DNA from: Candidatus Omnitrophota bacterium
GTDB lineage: Bacteria > Omnitrophota > Omnitrophia > Omnitrophales > JACQLI01
DNA: 15,047 bases
Assembly: GCA_016204125.1 (NCBI GenBank)
Contig: JACQLI010000055.1
Coordinates: forward strand, 1-15,047
Direction: 5' to 3'
The position numbers were made by a program, and so were the translations under genes. The first letter of the stretch is position 1. Each line of letters opens with the position of its first letter. Of this stretch, positions 6,912 through 13,559 are shown in pieces. The notes under the pieces were generated by a model. The model worked only from the letters and a program-made list of their open reading frames with translations, was not told the DNA's origin and made no database searches.

Positions 6912-7718
6912 ATGCTCGAAGCTCATATCAACCAACGGTTTAAAAGCTATCAGGCCAAGGGTCTTGGGGCCATTGACCGCTTTGTCTACAAAGACGAAGA
7001 AGAATACTTGGAGACTCTAGGGCTCGCGATGGAACTTCGCGTCTCGCTCGTGGAGGCGCTAAGCCGACTCAACGAGCGTTCGGGGTATCACCTTGTCTTT
7101 CTTAAAGAACTTGAAAGTCTCATTGGTTCGTTTACACAAAGGCCGACTTTTAGGCGCCCCTTGCGGATTTTGGATGTCGGCGCGGGCGGGGGAGGACTTT
7201 TGAGAGCGGTTTACAGATGGGCCGAGCGTAAAGAGATGGCCGTTGAGCTTGTAGGCGTCGACCTTTCTCAAGACTTTATTCAAACCACTCGATCTCGGCT
7301 GCACTCTCAAGGATTCCCGATACGATTGATACAAGGAGACGGCTCTTCTCTCAACACCATTCAAGATGCAAGTTTTGATGTTGTTATCTCAAGCTACATG
7401 GCTCACCATATTCGAACGGCTGGGAAGGTGGCACTTTTTTTGTCAGAGGTTTATCGAGTGGCAAAACAAGGATGGCTTGTAGCAGATCTGGATCGGCGAT
7501 TTTATGCACCCATTTTTGTGAAGCTTGCGGGCCACCTTTTTGGGGCGCCTTCTCTTCTTGTTTCCGATGGGGTCAAAAGTGTCAGAAGGGCTTATAATGT
7601 TAAAGAGATCAATCTAATTATCGATGAAATGAAAAAGCTCGGGAAGGTCTCAAGCATGGTTTGCAGACCTTATCCTTTCTTTCCCTATTGGTTGATCAAG
7701 GGGATCAAGGGTGCATGA
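6912..7718 (+). CDS. Class I SAM-dependent methyltransferase
   Basis: A 268-residue cytoplasmic enzyme. An N-terminal helical region (1-80) precedes a Rossmann methyltransferase fold: motif I ILDVGAGGGG around Asp88 (SAM glycine loop), acidic residue Asp117 in VGVDLS (ribose contact), GDGSSL, then FDVVISSYMAHHI (motif IV-like) and a post-motif strand GWLVADLDR. A C-terminal segment DGVKSVRRAYNVKEI resembles methyltransferases found near polyketide or polyprenyl aromatic pathway genes, so the substrate may be a small hydrophobic or phenolic molecule. That is a family impression, not proof. The ATG at 6912 has AAGGA seven or so bases upstream (6904-6908). It is the first gene of the seven-gene run and overlaps the nitroreductase start by ATGA (7715-7718). 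A UbiE/UbiG-type quinone methyltransferase is possible, but nothing here specifies it. Confidence 0.87.
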   Translation: MLEAHINQRFKSYQAKGLGAIDRFVYKDEEEYLETLGLAMELRVSLVEALSRLNERSGYHLVFLKELESLIGSFTQRPTFRRPLRILDVGAGGGGLLRAVYRWAERKEMAVELVGVDLSQDFIQTTRSRLHSQGFPIRLIQGDGSSLNTIQDASFDVVISSYMAHHIRTAGKVALFLSEVYRVAKQGWLVADLDRRFYAPIFVKLAGHLFGAPSLLVSDGVKSVRRAYNVKEINLIIDEMKKLGKVSSMVCRPYPFFPYWLIKGIKGA

Positions 7719-8809
7719 GAGAGGAAGAAATTCGGACGGTTCTCACCAAAGGAATCCTAGCCCCTTCTGCCGATAACCTCCAGCCCTGGAAGTTCCGTAT
7801 CGGGGAAAACCAAATTGACCTTTTTTTGGATGAGGCTCGCGTCAAGAGTTTCTGTGATGCAGGTTATCTTGCTCCCTATATTTCGGCGGGCGCGGTCATT
7901 GAAAATATACGAGTTGCCGCATCTTCGCACGGATATGACATAAGAGTCGGTTACTTCCCTGAAAAGGACAACGAGCTATTTGTCGCATCTCTTACGCTTT
8001 TTGATGGCAGCAAAGAAAAGCATCCGCATCACCGAGCGCTTCCAGCGCGCGTCACCAACCGTAATCTCTATAACCGAAAACAGAAAATTGATTCGAGCAT
8101 ATTCTTGAGACTCCAGTCGATCGCACAAGAGGGGAAGGGGTTTCGTCTTTTGTGGATTGAAAAAAAGAATCCCAAGTTTCAGCAGCTGGCTCGGCTTGTT
8201 GGGCGGGCGGATCAGTTACGGTTTGAAAATAAAAGGCTGCATCGTGAACTCCTGGAAACTCTCCGTTTCAGTCAGGGTGAGGCAGCAAAGACAAAGGACG
8301 GCCTCGATATCCGAACACTGGGAGGAGGACCAGGGAGCGGGATTCTTTTTAGATGGATCGCTTCATGGAGTCGGCTCCAGGCGCTTAATAAAATCGGGTT
8401 AAGCAGGCTCTTCAATAACTACGCGTTTTTCCAGATGATGTCGTCTCAGGCAGCAGGTTTTTTGATCGGTCCAACTCAAAAAAGAGAGGATTATGTTTTT
8501 GGGGGAGAGATGATGGAGAGGATTTGGCATGAGGCTACATTGCACGACCTTGCCATCCAACCGATGGAAGCGATTCCCATTTTTATCATCAATCTTCAGA
8601 CAACTGGAGCCCAGGACCTGACAACCGAACAGAGAAAATCGGTTGAAGAGTTACGGAAGAATTTTTTTGCTATTTTTGGGATTAGCGATCAGAATAGCCT
8701 CATCTTTTTCTTCCGTGTGGGTTATGCCAAGAAGGTACAGATAAGATCTCAGCGCAGACCCGTTGAAAGCTTTGTTTATGAAAATGACACTTCAAGATTT
8801 CGACTATAA
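7715..8809 (+). CDS. Acg-type nitroreductase-family FMN oxidoreductase
   Basis: A 364-residue protein of the nitroreductase superfamily, most like the long Acg/Rv3127 branch. It has the N-terminal flavin-phosphate signature ILAPSADNLQPW (compare the usual LAPSxxNxQPW), a DAGYLAPYISAGAVIENIRVAA helix, the RVTNRNLY segment characteristic of the Acg group, and the C-terminal half-domain AGFLIGPT and PMEAIPIF. Such proteins bind FMN, but several lack classic nitroreductase activity, so the reaction is unknown; dehydrogenation or reduction of a small molecule is the family theme. I chose ATG 7715, which overlaps the methyltransferase stop, over a longer reading that lies inside that gene. It overlaps the ThiF gene by about 32 bases. 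In mycobacteria and others an Acg-like nitroreductase domain is fused to a ThiF domain in the Rv1355c family; here the two halves are adjacent separate genes. Confidence 0.82.
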   Translation: MREEEIRTVLTKGILAPSADNLQPWKFRIGENQIDLFLDEARVKSFCDAGYLAPYISAGAVIENIRVAASSHGYDIRVGYFPEKDNELFVASLTLFDGSKEKHPHHRALPARVTNRNLYNRKQKIDSSIFLRLQSIAQEGKGFRLLWIEKKNPKFQQLARLVGRADQLRFENKRLHRELLETLRFSQGEAAKTKDGLDIRTLGGGPGSGILFRWIASWSRLQALNKIGLSRLFNNYAFFQMMSSQAAGFLIGPTQKREDYVFGGEMMERIWHEATLHDLAIQPMEAIPIFIINLQTTGAQDLTTEQRKSVEELRKNFFAIFGISDQNSLIFFFRVGYAKKVQIRSQRRPVESFVYENDTSRFRL

Positions 8810-9656
8810 CGTAGCATTTGACCGCAATCGAGGCTGGCTTACGGCAGAAGATCAGGCCAAGCTGAGAAAATCTTGTGTGGCCATTCCTGGTTTAGGCGGG
8901 GCAGGAGGATACCTTGCGGAAGTCCTGGTGCGTCTGGGTGTGGCGAAATTCAAGATAGGAGACCCTGATACCTTTGAACCTACCAACTTTAACCGTCAGA
9001 TTGGCGCAGCCATGCAGACATTGGGCCAATCGAAAACCGAAGTCATTCAAAGAAAAATTTTAAGCATTAACCCTGAAGCGCAAATCGAAGTTTTCCCTGA
9101 AGGCTTGACTCCTGAAAATAGCGACGCATTTCTAAATGGCTCTAATCTTGCTATCGATGGGATTGACTTCTTTGCCTTGGATGCGAAGGCCTTTCTCTTT
9201 CAGAGGTGTCGGGCCAAGAAGATCCCCGTCATCACCTCCTGTCCTTTGGGTTTTGGAGCGTCTCTCATCGTCTTTTCTCCCACAGGGATGGATTATCGAA
9301 CTTATTTTGATTTTCGTGATGACATGAAGGAAGAGGAAAAGAGACTCGCTTTAGCCTTTGGGCTTTCACCCGCTCCTTTTGCTCTGAAATATATGGATCG
9401 TGATGCACTGAATTTGGGGAAGGGGAGAGCGGGAAGCGTATGTCCAGGGCTGATGCTCGTCGGCGCCCTTGCTGCGACTGAAGCCGTGAAAATTCTCACA
9501 GGAAAAGGAAAGGTTCATTATTGCCCCTTTGTTTACCAGATTGATCTATTTACACAAAAGGTGCGAAGGAAATATTATGCAAGAGGAATGGGAAGCCCCT
9601 GGATGCGTGCGAAGCGCTGGATCGTAAGTCAACTAGTGAACCGCAAGAAATCATGA
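8778..9656 (+). CDS. ThiF/MoeB-type E1-like adenylyltransferase
   Basis: A 292-residue protein. It opens with the typical RNRGWLTAEDQAKLRKS lead and the nucleotide loop GLGGAGG (38-44), then D-x-D at 62-64 and the NFNRQ motif (Asn70, Arg73) that reaches the ATP phosphates. Next come QSK and SINPEA as in MoeB/ThiF, and the IDGID pair (Asp127, Asp130) that supplies the metal/catalytic Asp. These point to ATP-dependent adenylation of a carboxylate. There is no CxxC pair, so the structural zinc of MoeB/ThiF is absent. Cys155 and the single Cys in SVCPGL are the only plausible thiol acceptors. The start is ambiguous: ATG 8778 or 8784, both inside the end of the nitroreductase gene, and TTG 8763 is possible. 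It is coupled to the LolA-like gene by ATGA at 9653-9656. No ubiquitin-like or ThiS/MoaD partner is encoded nearby, which suggests a small molecule or peptide substrate. HesA or MccB-like chemistry is an alternative. Confidence 0.85.
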   Translation: MKMTLQDFDYNVAFDRNRGWLTAEDQAKLRKSCVAIPGLGGAGGYLAEVLVRLGVAKFKIGDPDTFEPTNFNRQIGAAMQTLGQSKTEVIQRKILSINPEAQIEVFPEGLTPENSDAFLNGSNLAIDGIDFFALDAKAFLFQRCRAKKIPVITSCPLGFGASLIVFSPTGMDYRTYFDFRDDMKEEEKRLALAFGLSPAPFALKYMDRDALNLGKGRAGSVCPGLMLVGALAATEAVKILTGKGKVHYCPFVYQIDLFTQKVRRKYYARGMGSPWMRAKRWIVSQLVNRKKS

Positions 9657-10408
9657 AAAGGATTATCGCTTGGGCGATCGTTTTTTTTCTTTTCGGAGTA
9701 AAGACTTTATTAGCCGCAACGTCCGATCCGACAACGCTCCTCGAACAAATGGACAATGTGATCCGCGGGACTTCTCATGATATGACAGTTACCATGGACG
9801 TCAAAACCAAACGATGGGAACGTCATTACAAGCTGCGCGTGTGGATGAAGGGCTTGAACTACGCACTGGCGCGCGTGCTTGCTCCTCCCAAAGTTGAGGG
9901 GGAAGGATTTTTACGCAATCAGACAAGGCTTTGGCATTATCTTCCAAGCGCCGAGCGGACCATTCTCATCCCCCCCTCCCTCATGCTCGACGACTTCATG
10001 GGGAGCGATTTTTCAAACGATGACTTCGTAAAAATGAGTTATCTAGCGAAAGACTATGAGGCAAAAATTTTAGGGGAAGAAGAGATGGATGGATTTGGTG
10101 TTTACCACCTTGAACTGATGCCTCATCCTGATGCGCCTGTAACTTACGGGAAACTCGAGGTCTGGCTTAGAAAAATGGATTCTGCGCCTGTTCGGCTAGC
10201 TTTTTTCAATGAAAAGATGGGACATATTCGGACTCTTCATTATTCACTCTTCAAGACTTTTGGCACTCGAGAAGTTCCCACCATCTGGCGTATGGAAAAT
10301 CACAAAGATAAAGATCGGGAAACGGTTGTAGCTATTCTCGACGCAACCTATGAAATCGATATTCCTGATTCCCATTTCACGCGTCAGAATTTGGAGAAAT
10401 ATCCCTGA
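9653..10408 (+). CDS. LolA-fold outer-membrane lipoprotein-sorting protein (COG2834 type)
   Basis: A 251-residue periplasmic protein. Residues 1-22 are a signal peptide (MKRIIAW..., cleavage around LLA/ATS). The mature part matches the LolA-like COG2834 family: a first amphipathic helix with LLEQMDNVIRG, beta strands MTVTMDVKTK and LRVWMKG, LARVLAPPKVEGEGFLRN, the LWHYLPS strand, SLMLDDFMGSDFSNDDFVKM, and the C-terminal IDIPDSHFTRQNLEKY that ends many members. These proteins form a half-barrel that holds an acyl or lipid group. Unlike canonical LolA, this class usually travels with dedicated permeases or RND pumps and does not serve bulk lipoprotein sorting. It is coupled on both sides: ATGA with the ThiF gene, TGATG with the permease. 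It is the likely periplasmic carrier between the permease and the barrel encoded downstream. Confidence 0.85.
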   Translation: MKRIIAWAIVFFLFGVKTLLAATSDPTTLLEQMDNVIRGTSHDMTVTMDVKTKRWERHYKLRVWMKGLNYALARVLAPPKVEGEGFLRNQTRLWHYLPSAERTILIPPSLMLDDFMGSDFSNDDFVKMSYLAKDYEAKILGEEEMDGFGVYHLELMPHPDAPVTYGKLEVWLRKMDSAPVRLAFFNEKMGHIRTLHYSLFKTFGTREVPTIWRMENHKDKDRETVVAILDATYEIDIPDSHFTRQNLEKYP

Positions 10409-11631
10409 TGCTTCTCATTAAGCTTGCCTTCCTTAACATTGGCCGAAACCCTCGCCGATCCCTTATCACTGTTTTAGCAGTGGGGGTGGGTCTTGCCACG
10501 CTTATTTTTCTTTGGGGTTTCAGCGACGGGACGGCCGATGAGATGCGGGAGAATGTCATTCGTCTCTTCACGGGCCACATCCAAATCCACGCCCACGGTT
10601 TTGAGAAGAGTTTATCACCCGAGCTGACCCTTCCTGATCGATTGGGATTGATCGAGAAAATCAAGGCTGGGCCAGGAGTTCAATCAGTCACAGAAAGAGT
10701 GAAATGTGAGGCCTTGATCGGAACGACTGAACACTCCCGTGGCATTCTACTCATGGGAGTTGATCCTGTTCAGGAGAGCGAGGTAACCGAACTCGAAAAA
10801 CATATCAGAAAAGGTGAATTTCTATCCCCACAGGGAAATCGCGAGCTTTTGATAGGCGATCGGCTTGCCGAAAAGCTTCATCTGGAAATTGGGGACAAAG
10901 CGGTTGTGATGACGCAGGCTATTGATGGAACGCTTGCGGGTTTCGCCTACCGAGTCAAAGGGGTTTTTCACACAGGGAGCCAACAGGTTGATGAGATGAC
11001 AGCTTACATCACCCTGGCTGCGGGACAGGAACTCCTTTCCATGGGGGAAGAAACGCACGAGCTTGTGATTCAACTTGTAGATCGTGAATCGATTCCTTCG
11101 TTTCTCGCAACGGCCAAGGGGATGCTTGACCGCGAAACATATGAAATGTTTCCTTGGTATGAAGTCGTACCAGAGCCTGAACTTTGGCTCAAGTGGTATG
11201 AGGCGATTATGCGTGTGGTTCTGGTGGCAGTGATGGTGGTGATTGGCGTAAGCATCATGAATACTGTTCTGATGTCGGTTTTTGAGCGGATGCGGGAGCT
11301 GGGTGTCATGATGGCGATCGGGACAAGCCCTCGTCAAATCATCAACCTTGTTTTACTCGAAACACTCGTCCTTGAATTTTTTGGAATCATTCTTGGGCTC
11401 ATTCTGGGGTATCTCGTCGTATTTTATTTTGGCAAGGTGGGCATTTCTTTTCATGAGCTTGAGGAGGCGCTTTCACAGTCTTATGTCAGTACCGTGACCT
11501 ACACTCACGTGCACCCTGGGCATGTCTTGGAATCAGTGATTACGCTTTTGATCATCAGCTCCTTCATCAGCCTTTATCCAGCGTGGAAAGCTGGACATAT
11601 GGAACCTGTGAAGGCGATTTATCGGACTTAA
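10408..11631 (+). CDS. FtsX/LolE/MacB-type ABC transporter permease
   Basis: A 407-residue inner-membrane permease of the type VII (mechanotransmission) ABC class. It has four helices: about 17-38, then a large periplasmic MacB-PCD-like domain (about 40-265), then about 268-295, 315-345 and 378-398. Family marks are LAFLNIGRNPRRSLITVLAVGVG at the N-terminus (usual sequence NxxRNxxRSxLT), the cytoplasmic coupling segment SVFERMRELGVMMAIGTSPRQI, and the C-terminal LYPAWKAGHMEPVKAIY. The stop and start share a base with the LolA-like gene (TGATG), and the ATPase gene follows after one base, so the three form a Lol-like unit. These permeases do not move substrate through the membrane; they extract lipids or lipoproteins from it or drive a periplasmic partner. 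Only one permease gene is present, so it probably works as a homodimer, as in LolF-type or MacB systems. Confidence 0.9.
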   Translation: MLLIKLAFLNIGRNPRRSLITVLAVGVGLATLIFLWGFSDGTADEMRENVIRLFTGHIQIHAHGFEKSLSPELTLPDRLGLIEKIKAGPGVQSVTERVKCEALIGTTEHSRGILLMGVDPVQESEVTELEKHIRKGEFLSPQGNRELLIGDRLAEKLHLEIGDKAVVMTQAIDGTLAGFAYRVKGVFHTGSQQVDEMTAYITLAAGQELLSMGEETHELVIQLVDRESIPSFLATAKGMLDRETYEMFPWYEVVPEPELWLKWYEAIMRVVLVAVMVVIGVSIMNTVLMSVFERMRELGVMMAIGTSPRQIINLVLLETLVLEFFGIILGLILGYLVVFYFGKVGISFHELEEALSQSYVSTVTYTHVHPGHVLESVITLLIISSFISLYPAWKAGHMEPVKAIYRT

Positions 11632-11632
11632 G

Positions 11633-12316
11633 ATGGCACTCGTTAAAACGGTTAATCTGGGAAAAGTGTTTCAGGAAAAGTCAGTTCCTGTAACCGCGCT
11701 TTCTTCGGTCTCAATAGAAATTGAAAAAGGAGAATTTGTGGCGATTTCAGGGCCGTCTGGTTCGGGCAAGACAACGCTTCTTAATCTTATCGGTTGTCTT
11801 GATCGTCCAACGCAAGGGCAGATTTATCTCGACGGAGAAGAGGTGGGTAAACTTCACCAAAAAGCTCTGACTCCTTTCAGGCTTCGTAAGATCGGCTTCA
11901 TCTTTCAGGATTACAACCTGATTCCTACCTTAACCGCAGGGGAAAATATTGAATATGTGCTGTGGCTTCAAGGAATGGGGGCGAGCGAAAGACGAAAAAG
12001 AATACACGAGGTGGCCGAACGTTTCGGCATCACGTCGCTTATCCATAGGCGACCCTGGCAGCTCAGTCGAGGCCAGCAGCAGCGCGCTGCAGTTGCGAGG
12101 GCCATTGTCCACAAGCCCCGCATAGTTCTCGGAGACGAACTGACCGCCAATTTGGACCAGAAGACTGGGATAGGTCTCATGGAGTTTCTCAAAGAACTTA
12201 ATGAGAAAGAAAAAATTACCTTCCTTTATGCGACACATGATCCTACAATGATGAAATATGCGGACAGGATTATTAAGATCCAAGACGGGAGAATTTTGGA
12301 GGGCTCCCTGGTCTAG
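11633..12316 (+). CDS. LolD/MacB-like ABC transporter ATPase
   Basis: A 227-residue ATPase, the normal length for LolD, FtsE or SalX-type subunits. Motifs in order: Walker A GPSGSGKT (40-47), Q-loop Gln92 in FIFQDYNL, signature LSRGQQQR (144-151), Walker B IVLGDE with Asp168/Glu169, D-loop NLD (173-175) and H-loop His202 in YATHDP. All residues needed for ATP binding and hydrolysis are present. Two positions are uncommon: Arg replaces the first Gly of LSGGQ, and Leu170 replaces the Pro of the DEPT sequence that follows Walker B (DELT here). It starts one base after the permease stop and pairs with that permease. Its 3' end overlaps the start proposed for the beta-barrel gene by 59 bases. Confidence 0.92.
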   Translation: MALVKTVNLGKVFQEKSVPVTALSSVSIEIEKGEFVAISGPSGSGKTTLLNLIGCLDRPTQGQIYLDGEEVGKLHQKALTPFRLRKIGFIFQDYNLIPTLTAGENIEYVLWLQGMGASERRKRIHEVAERFGITSLIHRRPWQLSRGQQQRAAVARAIVHKPRIVLGDELTANLDQKTGIGLMEFLKELNEKEKITFLYATHDPTMMKYADRIIKIQDGRILEGSLV

Positions 12317-13547
12317 GAAGTTCGAACTCTTAAGGCGTTTTGGTCTTTCTCTTCTTTTCTTCCTCTGTTGGTTTTCAGGTCTTTTCCCGCCGCTTGTTTA
12401 CGCAGTTGGCGCCAGTCTATTCAAAACTCACTTTTCAGGTTACGTCAAAAGCCTCAATTTCTTCACGCGAAGCTCAGGCTTCACTCCAGAACTTGTGGAC
12501 AATCCCACTATGCGGGCTGAGGAGAGAGAAGATCTCTTTAGTTCCATGGAAAGGGTTCGTCTCAAGGCTCGGATTACGTATGAAATCAATGAAACGGAGC
12601 GAGTGGTTACAAAGATTGACTATGATCATCAGGCTTATTTTGGGAGTTTTGTGGGCGGGGGAGATTTCCGTATTGCTAAAAAACAATCTGAAGATAGACA
12701 GTTCCTCGATCTCAGTCAAACATTTATTGAGGATGAGGACGGGCTTTATGAACATCGGCTTTACCGGGCAAGCGTTGCCTACGAATCCGATGGGTTTGAT
12801 TTAGAGATTGGGAGGCAGCAAATTCCCTGGGGCGTGGGTCATTTCTTTACTCCCACCGATCTTTTTAATCCCTTCAACCCCACACAAATTGAACTCGATG
12901 AACGTGACGGAGTGGATGCCGTCAATCTTATCCTGAAGAAAATAAATGGATACAAAATTCAAGGCATTTACACACCCGGCGGAAGACAGCTTCATCCGCA
13001 GCGCTATCTTGCCAGAGTTTCAGGAGACTTTAAGGGCTACGAAGTAGGGCTCTTAGGCGGCAGGTACAAAAGGGATCATGCGGTGGGTCTTGATCTTGCA
13101 GGAAACCTGAAAGCCTCGGCCGTTAGGGGAGAAATCATCTATAAGGAGGCAGCTCTCGAAAAGGATTTCTTTCAATTTACTGTCAATGCTGACTACAACT
13201 TTCCTCACAATATCCACGCCCTTTTGGAATACCACTTCAACGGAAGAGGGAGACGTGATCCAGACGATTACCAACTCGACCGTCTGATTCGGGGTGAGAT
13301 CCAGCAGCTTGGAAGGAATTATCTGGCGCTCCTCCTAGGGCACGATCTCACCTCTTTGATCCGAATCGAAAATAGCACGATCTTTAATCTTGACGATGTG
13401 AGCTTTTTCCTTCGGCCAGAGATTCAGTATGAAATCAGATCGAATCTCCTTCTTACGTCAGCTGCTCAAATCTATTTGGGAGAGAACGAAGACGAATTCG
13501 GTCAGCCCAAGAATCTCTTTCTTACCGAAGTGAAGTACAGCTTCTAA
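12258..13547 (+). CDS. Outer-membrane beta-barrel protein, DUF1302/porin-like
   Basis: A 429-residue protein as read from ATG 12258. A basic stretch of about 29 residues leads to a signal-peptide hydrophobic core (LSLLFFLCWFSGLFPPLVYA) with cleavage near residue 49. The mature part is made of alternating amphipathic strands typical of a barrel and ends in LTEVKYSF, with the terminal Phe of a BAM-recognised beta-signal. The segment LEIGRQQIPWGVGHFFTPTDLFNP strongly resembles the GRQQ-x-WG...DLxNP signature of DUF1302 and related porins. The start is doubtful: ATG 12258 lies inside the ATPase gene and gives an unusually long n-region, but no ATG, GTG or TTG occurs in frame between it and the signal core. 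It is the last gene of the run, so it is the probable outer-membrane receiver or exit for whatever the LolA-like and ABC genes move. It ends 12 bases from the convergent PilZ gene with no obvious terminator. Confidence 0.8.
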   Translation: MRTGLLRSKTGEFWRAPWSRKFELLRRFGLSLLFFLCWFSGLFPPLVYAVGASLFKTHFSGYVKSLNFFTRSSGFTPELVDNPTMRAEEREDLFSSMERVRLKARITYEINETERVVTKIDYDHQAYFGSFVGGGDFRIAKKQSEDRQFLDLSQTFIEDEDGLYEHRLYRASVAYESDGFDLEIGRQQIPWGVGHFFTPTDLFNPFNPTQIELDERDGVDAVNLILKKINGYKIQGIYTPGGRQLHPQRYLARVSGDFKGYEVGLLGGRYKRDHAVGLDLAGNLKASAVRGEIIYKEAALEKDFFQFTVNADYNFPHNIHALLEYHFNGRGRRDPDDYQLDRLIRGEIQQLGRNYLALLLGHDLTSLIRIENSTIFNLDDVSFFLRPEIQYEIRSNLLLTSAAQIYLGENEDEFGQPKNLFLTEVKYSF

Positions 13548-13559
13548 CGAGAATCCGCC

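Noticed and set aside
9653..12316. Calling the LolA-like/permease/ATPase set the housekeeping Lol lipoprotein system
   Set aside because: The LolA-like protein is of the longer COG2834 class, only one permease is present, and the set is fused into an enzyme operon with a DUF1302-like barrel and no LolB. A dedicated cargo is more likely.
12340..12804. A 154-codon plus-strand frame in another phase at the start of the barrel gene, considered as a possible frameshift
   Set aside because: The barrel frame itself is continuous from signal peptide to terminal Phe, and the alternative frame gives no family-like sequence, so no frameshift is needed.
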